Shown: one piece after another, positions 1 through 9,035 of the stretch
Position numbering within the stretch: the stretch's first letter is position 1
How the letters are laid out: each line of letters starts with the position of its first letter
NCBI RefSeq assembly: GCF_027922305.1
Contig: NZ_BSFK01000010.1
Coordinates: 1 to 64,000 of the forward strand
DNA: 64,000 bases
From: Methylopila jiangsuensis
GTDB taxonomy: Bacteria; Pseudomonadota; Alphaproteobacteria; Rhizobiales; Methylopilaceae
Direction of reading: 5' to 3'
Notes under the pieces: model-generated
The model's database searches: none
Told to the model about the DNA's origin: nothing
Seen by the model: only the letters and a program-made list of their open reading frames with translations
Made by a program: the position numbers and the translations under genes

Positions 1-62
1 AAAAACAAATCACCCACCAGAGCCTCCCTCAATCGAGACTCTGAATCACGTTTCAATCCAAA

Positions 63-248
63 TTAATAGGTCCTGAGCCTAAGGCGGCGGGCGTCGGACA
101 CATCCATGCCCCCGAACTTTGCCTTGAACTTGTAGAAGGTCGCTGCCGAGATGCCATGCTTGCGGCAGACATCCGCCGTCCTTGCCCCCGCCTCCTGCTC
201 CTTCAGCATCGCGATGATTTGTTCTTCCGTGAACCGCGAGGGTCGCAT
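63..248 (-). pseudogene. IS3-family transposase OrfA, N-terminal stub
   Basis: The 61-residue reading frame begins with the classic IS3-family OrfA start (MRPSRFTEEQIIAML) and the helix-turn-helix region ADVCRKHGISAATFYKFKAK, which binds the inverted repeats. It follows the family to 'DARRL' and then runs into unrelated residues and a stop. Normal OrfA proteins continue for about 30 to 40 more residues of leucine-zipper, and OrfB with the DDE catalytic domain is absent downstream. It is therefore a truncated insertion-sequence remnant without activity. Confidence 0.8.
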
Positions 249-404
249 CGTCCGTCTCCGTGTTCGACGGACTCTACCTAAATCTCGAGGAAGTTCAGGG
301 TCTCAGGTCAATCACGGCCGGGAAAAGGACGCTCGATCTGCCGGGCCGGTCGAAATGGCGGGATGGCTGACCGCGCGGGTTCCCCACGGATGGAAGGCCC
401 GACG

Positions 405-2027
405 CTATTTGCGGGGCCAGACGGTCCAGACAAGCCCTGCCGCGACCAGCGCCACGCCCGTCCAGGATCCCAACGGCAGGCCGAAAACGGTCGGTCCGGA
501 CTGGACGAGGCCGGGCGCAAGGCCGATGGCGAAGGCTGCGGTGATGATGGCGACCGCGATGCGAACCGCTGCCTGACGGATATCGCCGCTCAGCCGCTCA
601 AGCCCCTTCAACTCGATCTCGGCCGACAGGGTTCCCTGCCGCAGCCGCAGGTTCAGCAGCCGCAGCAGGCCCGGCAGGTCGCGCAGCAGGCCCGTCAGGT
701 CGATGGCCAGCGTCTTGCCCTGAGCCGCAAGCGCCTGCGGACCAAGCATGCGCTGCATTTCACGGCGCACGATGGGCGCCGCGACGGTAATCGCGTCGAA
801 ATCGGGATCGAGGCCGCGCATCACCCCATCCGCCGTGATCAGCGCCTTGAACAGCAGCGCCAGATCCGGCGGCAGAGCCAGATCATGCTGGCGGGCCAGT
901 GCCGTGAACTCGGCCACCGCCAGACCCAAGCGCAGCGGCGGCACGCCATGACGGGTCACGAACAGATCGCAATCCGCCTCGATCGCGGAAAGATCGGCCT
1001 GCGTCTGGCCCGACCAGTCCAACAGCAGCATGGCGATCCGCCCGCCGTTCTGGTCCACGATCCCGGCCAGCAGCGCCAGCAACTCCTCGCGCCGGCGGGC
1101 GCCGAGGCGGCCGACCATGCCGAAATCGATGAAGGCGACCACATTGCCCGGCAGGGCGCGCAGATTGCCCGGATGCGGGTCGGCATGAAACACCCCGTCC
1201 ACCAGCGCCATGCGCAAAAACGCATCGGTCCCGCGTGCCGCCAGCACCCGTCCGTCCAGACCGGCTTTTTGCAGGGCCGCGTGATCGTTCGGGGCAATGC
1301 CGTCGATGAACTCCTGCACCAGCAGGGTTTCCGAGGAATAGTCGTGAAAGATCCGCGGCAGCTTGATTGCGGGCAGTTCGGCCATGTTGGCTGCAATCAG
1401 GTCATTGTTGCGCCCCTCGGCCGCAAGGTCCAGTTCCTCGGCCATGGCCGAGGCGAGGTTGCGCACGATCTCTCGCGGTCGAAAGCGGGCGATATCGGGC
1501 CATTGCGCCTCGGCAAGGCCGGTCAGATGCGACAGGACTCGCATGTCGGCTTCGATTTTCGGACGCAACCCGGGACGGCGGACCTTGACGACCACGTCTT
1601 CGCCACCCGACAGCTGCGCGCGATGAACCTGCGCGATCGAGCCTGCGGCCAAGGGCTCGGGCGTGATGGTGGCAAAGACATCCTCGGGCGGCTGGCCAAG
1701 CGCCGCGGCCATTTCCGCGCGGACGGTTTCCCACGGCAGCGGCTGCACCTGACTTTGCAGCTTTTCCAGCGCGCCGGTCCATTCAGGGCCAAGCAGATCA
1801 GCCCGCGTCGACAGGATCTGGCCCAGCTTGGTGAAGGTGGGGCCCAGTTCTTCCAACAGCCGGCGCAGACGCTCGGGCGCATCGGGGCCGCCATCGCTGC
1901 CTGCCTTGCCCCCGACACCCAGCCGGGCAAGGATATCGGAAAAGCTGTGTCGGATCGCGATGGCGCTGATCTGCGCCAGCCGCTGACGATCCCGCAGGGC
2001 AACCAGCCCGGTTTCAAGAATACTCAT
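405..2027 (-). CDS. AarF/ABC1/UbiB-family atypical kinase
   Basis: This 540-residue protein belongs to the UbiB/ABC1 family of atypical protein-kinase-like ATPases, which support ubiquinone or other lipid metabolism at the membrane. Visible hallmarks are the family-specific KxGQ motif (FTKLGQILSTRADLL, near residues 65-80), the catalytic-loop segment FHADPHPGNL and the metal-binding DFG in FIDFGMVGR. Two hydrophobic helices at the C-terminus should anchor it in the inner membrane, as in UbiB. It is not next to other ubiquinone genes but diverges from an SDR gene with a 200-bp intergenic region. Because it lies in an apparent island it is probably an accessory paralogue rather than the housekeeping ubiB. 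Confidence 0.85.
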   Translation of the reverse strand: MSILETGLVALRDRQRLAQISAIAIRHSFSDILARLGVGGKAGSDGGPDAPERLRRLLEELGPTFTKLGQILSTRADLLGPEWTGALEKLQSQVQPLPWETVRAEMAAALGQPPEDVFATITPEPLAAGSIAQVHRAQLSGGEDVVVKVRRPGLRPKIEADMRVLSHLTGLAEAQWPDIARFRPREIVRNLASAMAEELDLAAEGRNNDLIAANMAELPAIKLPRIFHDYSSETLLVQEFIDGIAPNDHAALQKAGLDGRVLAARGTDAFLRMALVDGVFHADPHPGNLRALPGNVVAFIDFGMVGRLGARRREELLALLAGIVDQNGGRIAMLLLDWSGQTQADLSAIEADCDLFVTRHGVPPLRLGLAVAEFTALARQHDLALPPDLALLFKALITADGVMRGLDPDFDAITVAAPIVRREMQRMLGPQALAAQGKTLAIDLTGLLRDLPGLLRLLNLRLRQGTLSAEIELKGLERLSGDIRQAAVRIAVAIITAAFAIGLAPGLVQSGPTVFGLPLGSWTGVALVAAGLVWTVWPRK

Positions 2028-2226
2028 GTCACGCCCCCGACCACACGCATCACCCTATGGCAGCACCGCTGGATCATCCAGAACCTCTGCGATGCGGCGG
2101 TGATCAGTCAGATTCGGATATCCGCATGGACGCCTCCTGTCACGTAATGGTGTGGCGCATACGCCATGCCTGTTGTTTTGCGTTCGGGTATGCAGAACTA
2201 TCGACACACAATAATGGAGTGTCCAA

Positions 2227-2997
2227 ATGAGCGTGACTGTTGCTGGAAAAGTCGTTGTTATCACGGGCGCAGGCGCCGGGATCGGCCGCGCGGCCGCCGA
2301 GCTGTTCGCCAAGGGCGGCGCCAAGGTCGTCGCGACCGACATCAATCTTGACGGGCTGGAAGAAACCGCAAAGCTGGTGGAAAACGCCGGCAGCGAGGCG
2401 CTGATCGTCAAGCATGATGTTGCTTCCGAAGACCAATGGATCAACGTCTTCAAACAGGCCAAGGACAAGTTCGGCGGCGTGGATGTCCTGGTGAACAACG
2501 CAGGGATCTATATCATCTCCCCGGTCACCGACATCAGCCTTGAAACCTGGAACAAGCTGATGGCGATCAACGTCACCGGCGTCTTCCTGGGGTGCAAGCA
2601 CGTCGTTCCCTACATGCAGGAACGCAATGGCGGGTCGATCATCAACCTGTCGTCCATCGCTGGCTTGCAGGGTTCGGCGGGACACGCGCTTTATGGTGCC
2701 AGCAAGGGCGCGGTGCGTCTGATGTCAAAGGATCTGGGGGCCGAGCTGGCCGGGATGAATATCCGCGTGAACTCGGTCCATCCGACCTATGTGAAAACCG
2801 CCATGGCCGATTACGCCGAGAAAGTATCCGGCATGTCTGCGGACGAACTGGGCAAGAAACTGACCGCGATCGGGCGTCTTGCAGAAACCAGCGACATCGC
2901 CAACATGATAGTATTCCTTGCGGCGGATGAGTCGAATTATCTGACCGCGTCCGAGTTTGTCGTAGATGGTGGCGGGACTTCGGTCACGTTGTTCTGA
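2227..2997 (+). CDS. short-chain dehydrogenase/reductase (classical SDR)
   Basis: The 256-residue protein is a classical SDR, a cytoplasmic NAD(P)H-dependent oxidoreductase. It shows the cofactor-binding TGAGAGIG motif at residues 13-20, an aspartate after the second strand (ATDIN) that favours NAD, the structural NNAG, the catalytic serine in LSSIAG and the YxxxK pair in YGASKGA. The C-terminal DGG motif is also typical. The substrate cannot be told; sequence style is that of cyclohexanol or 3-hydroxysteroid-like dehydrogenases. An AT-rich leader and a start ATG preceded by TGGAGTG support the start. Codon use is less GC-extreme than in the core genes, in keeping with transfer. Confidence 0.88.
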   Translation: MSVTVAGKVVVITGAGAGIGRAAAELFAKGGAKVVATDINLDGLEETAKLVENAGSEALIVKHDVASEDQWINVFKQAKDKFGGVDVLVNNAGIYIISPVTDISLETWNKLMAINVTGVFLGCKHVVPYMQERNGGSIINLSSIAGLQGSAGHALYGASKGAVRLMSKDLGAELAGMNIRVNSVHPTYVKTAMADYAEKVSGMSADELGKKLTAIGRLAETSDIANMIVFLAADESNYLTASEFVVDGGGTSVTLF

Positions 2998-3412
2998 AAA
3001 GATAAATGTTTCTCTGAGGTCGTCATTAAGGCGACCTTATGAGAAAAACGAACGTTTTTTCAGTTCAAGATATCGTAAAATATGTAAGTCTGCGAATTTA
3101 AGAATATCATAGGTTGAATTAAAATCCCTATGTCATTTGGATGCTGAAGACTTTCAATAAATGTCCTTCAAGGTTCTTCTTGTGGGATATGGACCGCGCG
3201 GACATGTGGACGCAACAAAGTTGACGTAGCACGGCGCGACGGCGATCGGTCGTCGATGCCCTATGCGCTCGGCGGAGAGCGCCACACGGCGTCGATGCTG
3301 CAAACGCGATCCGCCATCGTGGCGCGCTTGGCGCTCCCGAGGCCGCTGTGACCCTTCTCGCGCACCGACGGACGATCCACCCGGCAGATCGCCACGAGGT
3401 GTGCTGGTCCCT
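2998..3412. other. noncoding stretch, no gene seen
   Basis: After the dehydrogenase comes an AT-rich segment (about 3000-3170) with an imperfect hairpin around ATAAGGT/ACCTTAT-like sequences that may end transcription. It then changes abruptly to GC-rich sequence with no recognisable product in any frame. The change of base composition suggests a deletion or insertion junction. Confidence 0.4.
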
Positions 3413-3589
3413 GAAGGAGAGCACTGCGTGTTCGCTCAGAAGTACGCGTTTAAGAGCCCAAGCGCCGCCGCCGCCGTCATCAAAGGCCGCAACTCCAACG
3501 GGCTGACGTCTTGGCGGTTGGAAGGCGCCGACCTGACCTACAAGGAGTGGGAAGCGCAGCAACTCAGCGAAGCGGGGGCGCCCCGATGA
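3413..3589 (+). pseudogene. DUF4357 domain fragment from a restriction locus
   Basis: About 55 residues match the small DUF4357 domain in style: FAQKYAFKSPSAAAAVIKGR followed by NSNG and a tryptophan-containing end. DUF4357 is usually the C-terminal part of a GIY-YIG nuclease or a small protein in type I restriction loci. No sensible N-terminal partner precedes it; the upstream frame is low-complexity arginine-rich sequence. Its stop overlaps the start of the next fragment by ATGA, so the original operon spacing is preserved although both genes are broken. Confidence 0.6.
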
Positions 3590-3690
3590 GCCTTCACAAA
3601 GAGATCCGCTTCGTGGGCGAGATCTGCGCGCACCTCGCGGCGCATGGCTGGATCGCGTTGTATCGCGACCTCGCCGATCGTCGGAGATGA
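3586..3690 (+). pseudogene. HsdR (type I restriction subunit) N-terminal stub
   Basis: The 34-residue frame starts MSLHKEIRFVGEICAHLAAH followed by GW, very close to the first residues of many HsdR restriction subunits (HKE.xFE.EIC.HLAxHGW). It is cut after about 23 residues by unrelated sequence and a stop; a functional HsdR is about 1000 residues long. The start overlaps the stop of the DUF4357 fragment by four bases. It is a relic of a lost restriction-modification operon. Confidence 0.6.
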
Positions 3691-3947
3691 TCGCGATGTC
3701 CGGTCTTGCGCCCATTACGACATGCAACTTGGCGAAAAAGCCTTCAGCGCAATTCCACGCCATTATGGCGAGGGCCGCCATTGCGACGGCCCGGCATCAG
3801 CTGGGGTGGCGCGGAAGTGATTATCCGAAGCCCGGAGTGGAAGGAATGTGGACGGAAACGTGGTCCACAGCGCAGATCGACCTCAGGATGCTTACACGCC
3901 CCAAGGGTCCCAACATCCCGATTTTGTTGAAGTTTCCGACCCGGACG

Positions 3948-3992
<45 letters not shown>

Positions 3993-4119
3993 CGCGCTTG
4001 AGCGGGCGGAACCTAGCCGATCGCGGCGGCGGACGCAATCGGATGCGGCGGCTTTGAACCGGCTTTGAAGCCCTGGCCCAGAGCGGCGAAAGCCATTCGT
4101 TCCATCGGGAAGCGCGGTC

Positions 4120-5367
4120 TCAACTGCGAGCCTCGGTGTGAACCAGCGCGTTGCGCGAGAGAATGGGCATCAGCGCCAAGGCCGCAAGCCCGAACACACC
4201 GGCCGCGACGAAGCAGGCCGCGTAGCCCAGCGCTTCGCCGACGGTCGCGGCGAGCTGCCATCCGATCAGGCTGACGATCGCGTCGGCGCTCTGAAACAGG
4301 GTGAAGTCCACGCCAGCCTGGTCGAGCGAGGCTCGGCCCATGAGTTCGGTGTAGAGCGCGACGAACCCCAGCGCGAACATCACGGCCGACGCCAGCACCG
4401 TGGGCAGCAGCACATAGGGCGACGTCACCTGGAAATAGGCGATCGCCGCCAGGGCGAGCATTGCGGCGATCTGCGCGCCAAGCGTCCGCGTCATGATCGA
4501 GAACGGTCCGTGGCGGCGCACGAGGTAGCCCCCGCCAAGCGCGCCCAGCACGCCGAGCGCCGTGACGCCGACGCCGTTGATCGTCCCGATCGCCGTCAGG
4601 CTGAGCCCGGAGTCGATCAGGAACGGGCCGATCAGCGTCATGGCCCATTTCTGGCCGAACACGTAGACGGCGACCAGCATGAGGCCGAACCGCACGTCTG
4701 GCCGTTGGAAGGCGCGCTTCAGCGACGGCCTCGGCCGGTCCGCCCGCGCCGGCCTCGCACCGTCTGGGGTCAGCAGGAAGGGAAGGGCGAGCGCCACGAG
4801 CGCGCCGGCCATGACGAGGCCTGCGTCCCGCCACCCCATATGGTCGATCAGCACGAGGAAGACGCCGCCGCCGAGCGCCGACCCCAGATAGGCCCCGCCG
4901 ACCTGAGCGGCGTTGCCCCAGCTTCTGTCTCGCTCGGCGAGCGTCTCGACCGCGTGCCCGTCGCACGCGATGTCGATCGTGGCGGACGCGAAGGAGGCCA
5001 GCATCATCGCGGCCGCGAGCGGCGCCAGCGCCCCCGGGCCGATCAGCGCGAACGCCGCCACGGCCGAGACCGAGACGGCGCCGACGATCGCCACCGTCAG
5101 CCGCGAGCGCCGGACGCCGTCCTGAGGCGAGCGGAACCGCTCGACGGCCGGAGCCCAGAGGAACTTGAACGACCAGGGCAGCACCGCGAGCAGCGTGAAC
5201 GCGATCTCGTTGAGCGAGGCGCCGCTCTGCCGCATGACGGCCGGAAGCCCGGCGAAGATCATTGACCCGATGACGCTCTGCGCGACGTAGAGGCCGCCGA
5301 GCCCGACCACCGGCCATGCGCCCGAACGCGGCGCGCGGGCCCTTCCGCCGTCAGACGTCATCGTCAT
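4120..5367 (-). CDS. MFS transporter, RhtX/FptX-like siderophore permease
   Basis: This 415-residue protein has about twelve hydrophobic segments and the major-facilitator pattern, with conserved motif LPAVMRQSGASLNEIAF in the first loop and WSFKFLWAP after the second helix. These features fit the RhtX/FptX branch, inner-membrane permeases that carry an intact ferri-siderophore into the cytoplasm. It is the last gene of the iron operon and its start overlaps the end of the siderophore-interacting protein gene by 17 bp, which implies translational coupling. No ABC permease is present, so this single protein probably does the inner-membrane step. An AmpG-like or drug exporter role is the less likely alternative. 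Confidence 0.8.
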   Translation of the reverse strand: MTMTSDGGRARAPRSGAWPVVGLGGLYVAQSVIGSMIFAGLPAVMRQSGASLNEIAFTLLAVLPWSFKFLWAPAVERFRSPQDGVRRSRLTVAIVGAVSVSAVAAFALIGPGALAPLAAAMMLASFASATIDIACDGHAVETLAERDRSWGNAAQVGGAYLGSALGGGVFLVLIDHMGWRDAGLVMAGALVALALPFLLTPDGARPARADRPRPSLKRAFQRPDVRFGLMLVAVYVFGQKWAMTLIGPFLIDSGLSLTAIGTINGVGVTALGVLGALGGGYLVRRHGPFSIMTRTLGAQIAAMLALAAIAYFQVTSPYVLLPTVLASAVMFALGFVALYTELMGRASLDQAGVDFTLFQSADAIVSLIGWQLAATVGEALGYAACFVAAGVFGLAALALMPILSRNALVHTEARS

Positions 5368-6442
5368 CGCTCAGCCCCGATGATCCGTCGTCGCTCTGGC
5401 CGCGTCGCCAGTAGGACGCCACGGAGAAACGTCCCTTGGGAAGGCGCCAGACCTCGCGCAGATGCGCCCGGATCGCCTGGCTGGCGGCGAACTCGCATGC
5501 GACGAAGGTGAAATGGCTTTCGTCCGCAGCGGGCGCCGGAAGCGCCGCAAGGGCGTCCCTCAACAGCGTCGAGGCGCCTGGCGCCGCGTCGTTCCGGAAC
5601 AGCCAGAAGAGTTCGATCCCCGTGCGATGTTCGATCTGCTGGATCTCGTCCGGGTTCTGGACCTCGATGAAAGCCGCGCCGCGCGCGCGTTCCGGAAGCG
5701 CGCCCAAGGTCCGGGCGATCACAGGGAGCGCCGTCTCGTCGCCGGCGAGCAGGTAGCGGTCCGCCGAAGGCGCGAGGCCGCTGCTCGGCCCGAGCAGGCC
5801 GATGACGTCTCCCGGCTTCGCCCCGGCCGCCCACGCGGAAGCGGGCCCGGCGTGGTCGTGCCGGACGAAGTCGATCGCGACCTCCCCTCGCTGAACATCG
5901 ACGCTCCGGATCGTGTAGACCCGAACCGCCAGCGCGTCCTCGCCAGAAGGCCAGACCATGCGGCCATCCTCGGCGATCGTCGGCCAAAGGGGAGCTCCGC
6001 CGACGGGCGGCAGCAGCAGCCGGACGTGGTAGCCGGCCCCGCCCGTGAAGGCGGCGGCGCGTTCGCAGGCGAAGGTCACGCGTCGCATGCGCGGCGTGAC
6101 GTCGAAGGCGGACGTCACCGTCAGTTTCTGGAAATGCGGCGGCAGCGGATCGCCGGCGCCTTCGCCGCTCCAGACGATGGACGCGGACGGCCCGGCGAAC
6201 TCAAAGACATGCTCCGCGACGAACACCTTGATCATCGCGAGGATTTCCGCCGATCCCGAAGCGGCCTCGAGGGCGAGGCCGCCCGGACGCCGCTGGATGT
6301 CGACGCTCCCGAACGGGCTCGAGATGGACGCGCCGCCGCCCGCGCGGACGACGGTCGCGTGCTCCTCCATATGATCGAGCAGGGCCGGCAGCACCCGATC
6401 GACCTCGTCGACCGTGACGATGGCCCTGGCTCTGAACGTCAT
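5351..6442 (-). CDS. siderophore-interacting protein with N-terminal DUF2218
   Basis: The 363-residue protein has two parts. Residues 1-90 are a DUF2218 domain (MTFRARAIVTVDEVDRVLPA). The remainder is a ViuB/SIP ferric-siderophore reductase: FAD-binding segment with MRRVTFACE and YHVRLLLP, then a SIP C-terminal region with RYLLAGDETALPVIAR and the end FSVASYWRRG. Such enzymes use NAD(P)H and FAD to reduce Fe(III) bound to a siderophore in the cytoplasm and so free the iron. It lies between the TonB receptor and the MFS permease in one operon, a logical order for uptake followed by release. DUF2218-SIP fusions are common in actinobacteria and alphaproteobacteria. Confidence 0.88.
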   Translation of the reverse strand: MTFRARAIVTVDEVDRVLPALLDHMEEHATVVRAGGGASISSPFGSVDIQRRPGGLALEAASGSAEILAMIKVFVAEHVFEFAGPSASIVWSGEGAGDPLPPHFQKLTVTSAFDVTPRMRRVTFACERAAAFTGGAGYHVRLLLPPVGGAPLWPTIAEDGRMVWPSGEDALAVRVYTIRSVDVQRGEVAIDFVRHDHAGPASAWAAGAKPGDVIGLLGPSSGLAPSADRYLLAGDETALPVIARTLGALPERARGAAFIEVQNPDEIQQIEHRTGIELFWLFRNDAAPGASTLLRDALAALPAPAADESHFTFVACEFAASQAIRAHLREVWRLPKGRFSVASYWRRGQSDDGSSGLSDDDDV

Positions 6443-6470
6443 CGCGCTGTGCCCCCGCTGAGTGTCGACG

Positions 6471-8927
6471 TCACCACGTGTATTTCAGCGTCGCGCGGAC
6501 CGTCCGACGGTCGCCATAGAACAATGTATCCGGCGAGCTGAAGGTCTCGACATAGGACACGTAGTCCTTGTCGAAGAGGTTGGTGGCATTGATCGCGAAG
6601 GACGCGTTCTGGGTGATCTTATAGTTCAGGACGGCGTCGAATACCGTGTAGGAGGCCAGTTTGATCGAGTTGTTGTTGTCGGCGAAACGCGAGCCGACGA
6701 AGCGCGCGCCGGCGCCAAGCGTCAGGTCGCCGAACGATCCCCGCCCCTTGAAGGTGTAGTCGACCCAGGCGGACGCGGAGTGCTTGGGGATGAACTGGAA
6801 CCTGTTGCCTTTTTGACTTTCCAGTTCGCCGCGGATGATGTCCGAGTCGAGATAGGAATAGGCGAGGATGACGTTGAGGTTCTCCTTGATCTCCGCCTTC
6901 GCCTCGAGCTCGACGCCGCGCGTCTCAAGCTCGCCGATCTGATAGCGCTGCTGGCCGACGTAATACGGCACGTTCTTCTGCTTGATCTCAAAAACGGCCG
7001 CGGTGAACATCGCGTTCACGCCGGCGGGCTGATACTTCACGCCCGCTTCGTGCAGGACGCCCTCCACAGGCTTGTTGTCTCCCGACAGAGAGGGCATGCC
7101 GAAGCCGCCGAATGGCGTCGGAACCGGCGTCACCGGCGCGAAGGATTCCGAATAGTTGCCGTAGAGCGAGACTTCGGGCGTGATCTTCCAGGTCAGACCG
7201 GCGCGCGTCGTGAAGGCCTCCTCCTTGATCTCCTGACTGTCCGGCAGTTGCAGGCCAAAGATTTCGAACACGGCGCTCGACCGGGCCTTCACGTCGTCGT
7301 AGCGGCCCCCGAGCGTCAGAATCCAGCGGTCGTCAAGCGTCAGCTCCTCCTGAGCGTAGACCGAGGCTGTCCTCTCGGTGCCCCTGCCCACATAGGGAGG
7401 CGACGACAGATAGATACTCCCGGCGCAGTTCGGGCTGCAGTGAACCGGGTTGCGCGGGTCAAGGCCGACGCCCGGGATGTATTGCCGGAAGTCACGCTCG
7501 TTCGCCTTGGTGTAGGAATAGTCGACGCCGACCAGCGTGCGGCTCGCGATCCGGTCGAACTTGAAGTCGTACTGGATGTGGTTGTCGATGACGAAGCGCT
7601 TCAGATCGCCGTCGACCTCCATCGAGACCCGGCGGGTCTCGTCCGTCTTCAAGGCAGGGTCCCCATCAAACACGCTGTCGAAGTAGACGTTCTTGTTCGT
7701 CAGATCGAGGTCGGTGTAGCGCGCGTTGGAATGGAATTTCAGCCCATTCTCGAAGTCGTGGTCGAAGATGTAGCCTATGTTCTTCTCTGTGGTGTCGTTC
7801 CGATCGAACTGGTCCTCGCCAAGGAAGGCCGTCTTTCTGTACCCTTTGCCGGCCAGGACGCCGTAGCGGTTGGCGCCCTTGCGCTTGTTGTAGTCGGCGA
7901 GGACCGTGATGCTGGTCGCGTCGGTCGGTTTCCAGGTCAGGGCCGGCGCGACGAACAGCCGGTCGTCCTTGGCCCACTCATGGCCATCCTTGCTGTCCTG
8001 CGCCTTCGCCGTCAGGCGGTAGCTCCACTCGCCGTTCGCGTCGATGGGACCGCCGAAATCGACGCCCGCCTCCAGATGATCGTTTCCGCCGGTGGAATAA
8101 ACTTCGCCGAATGGGTGCTCGGTGGGGCGCTTGGTGATCAGGTTGACCAGGCCCCCCGGCGCGTTGAGCCCGTAGAGCACGGAGGTCGCGCCCTTGAAGA
8201 CCTCGACCCGCTGCATCCCGTAGGGCTCGATGCGGCTGCCCGTGAAGTTGTTCGTCCTGTTCTGCAGGCCGTCGCGATAGATGCCCATCCCGGTCTCGAC
8301 GAAGCCGCGGATGGCGATGAAGTCGTAGCGCTTGTCCGCGCCGTAGAGATTGGTGTTGACGCCCGAAATGTAGCCGACGGCGCTGTCGAGGCTCTTCACG
8401 CCACGCCGCTCCATCTCCTTCTCGCCCACGACCGACACGGAGGCCGGGGTGTCGAGAATGGGCGTGTCGGTCTTCGTCGCCGAGGCGCTGCGCCGCGCCA
8501 CATACCCGCGAAGCGGGCCGGTCGCGGTCTCGTCGACGGCCGCGCCCTCGACGTTGATCTCGTCGAGCTCGAGCGAATCCGACTGCTGCATCGGCACGAC
8601 GTCGGTCATGCGGAGGTCGAAGATCGTCACCGTCCCGCCGGTGATGCGATAGGTGAGGCCGCTGTTCGCCAGCAGCGTCCTGAGCGCGTCTTCGGGGCTC
8701 AGCGCGCCCTTGACCGCGGGCGCCTCGCGGCTCGTGGTGAGTTCCGCCACATAGGCGAGCTTGAGGCCGGAGGCGCGCGCATAGGCCGTGAGCGCCTGGG
8801 TGAGGGGCTGCGCTGCGATGTCGTATGCGACGCGCTCATGAGCGGAGGCCGGCGCGCAGACGAGCGCTCCCGAGACCATCCCCGCCAGCATGAGGCCCGA
8901 TGCAGAAGTCCGTGACGCCATACGCAT
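6471..8927 (-). CDS. TonB-dependent siderophore receptor with STN signalling domain
   Basis: This is an outer-membrane ferri-siderophore receptor of transducer type, 818 residues from the chosen start. A signal peptide (MRMASRTSASGLMLAGMVSG, cleavage after ASA) is followed by a secretin/TonB N-terminal (STN) domain starting IAAQPLTQALTAYARASGL. After it come the plug (TPASVSVVGEKEMERRG) and a 22-strand barrel ending in the aromatic signature LKYTW. The STN domain tells an inner-membrane FecR protein that ligand is bound. I chose the ATG at 8927 because it is preceded by GGGGAA and begins the signal peptide. The fecI/fecR-like genes directly upstream make a closed cell-surface signalling circuit. 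Confidence 0.9.
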   Translation of the reverse strand: MRMASRTSASGLMLAGMVSGALVCAPASAHERVAYDIAAQPLTQALTAYARASGLKLAYVAELTTSREAPAVKGALSPEDALRTLLANSGLTYRITGGTVTIFDLRMTDVVPMQQSDSLELDEINVEGAAVDETATGPLRGYVARRSASATKTDTPILDTPASVSVVGEKEMERRGVKSLDSAVGYISGVNTNLYGADKRYDFIAIRGFVETGMGIYRDGLQNRTNNFTGSRIEPYGMQRVEVFKGATSVLYGLNAPGGLVNLITKRPTEHPFGEVYSTGGNDHLEAGVDFGGPIDANGEWSYRLTAKAQDSKDGHEWAKDDRLFVAPALTWKPTDATSITVLADYNKRKGANRYGVLAGKGYRKTAFLGEDQFDRNDTTEKNIGYIFDHDFENGLKFHSNARYTDLDLTNKNVYFDSVFDGDPALKTDETRRVSMEVDGDLKRFVIDNHIQYDFKFDRIASRTLVGVDYSYTKANERDFRQYIPGVGLDPRNPVHCSPNCAGSIYLSSPPYVGRGTERTASVYAQEELTLDDRWILTLGGRYDDVKARSSAVFEIFGLQLPDSQEIKEEAFTTRAGLTWKITPEVSLYGNYSESFAPVTPVPTPFGGFGMPSLSGDNKPVEGVLHEAGVKYQPAGVNAMFTAAVFEIKQKNVPYYVGQQRYQIGELETRGVELEAKAEIKENLNVILAYSYLDSDIIRGELESQKGNRFQFIPKHSASAWVDYTFKGRGSFGDLTLGAGARFVGSRFADNNNSIKLASYTVFDAVLNYKITQNASFAINATNLFDKDYVSYVETFSSPDTLFYGDRRTVRATLKYTW

Positions 8928-9035
8928 TGTGTTCCCCGACAAGATCGGGAGCGCGTTCGATGCGTGCGCTCCTGTCTGTGTAGACGGAGGCCCTGGCCAA
9001 ATCCTCAAACATCCGCTGTAGAAATCGCGCGACGG

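Larger units (their letters stand above)
1..3947. mobile_element. end of a decayed genomic island next to tRNA-Arg
   Basis: This stretch ends exactly where a tRNA-Arg(CCT) gene on the minus strand breaks off in its anticodon arm (position 3948). It holds an IS3 OrfA stub, two complete genes (kinase, dehydrogenase) and two fragments typical of a type I restriction-modification locus. The dehydrogenase gene uses more A/T-ending codons than the genes to the right of 4120, and noncoding parts are unusually long. A tyrosine-recombinase island that entered the tRNA gene and then decayed would explain this. The other end and any integrase lie outside the window, so the limits are inferred. Confidence 0.4.

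Noticed and set aside
3128-3781. Minus-strand frame of 217 codons opposite the restriction remnants
   Set aside because: Low-complexity Arg/Ser-rich product; the plus strand has recognisable DUF4357 and HsdR pieces.
6462-8915. Long plus-strand open frame opposite the TonB receptor
   Set aside because: It mirrors the receptor codons, has no family features and is a usual result of high-GC coding on the other strand.
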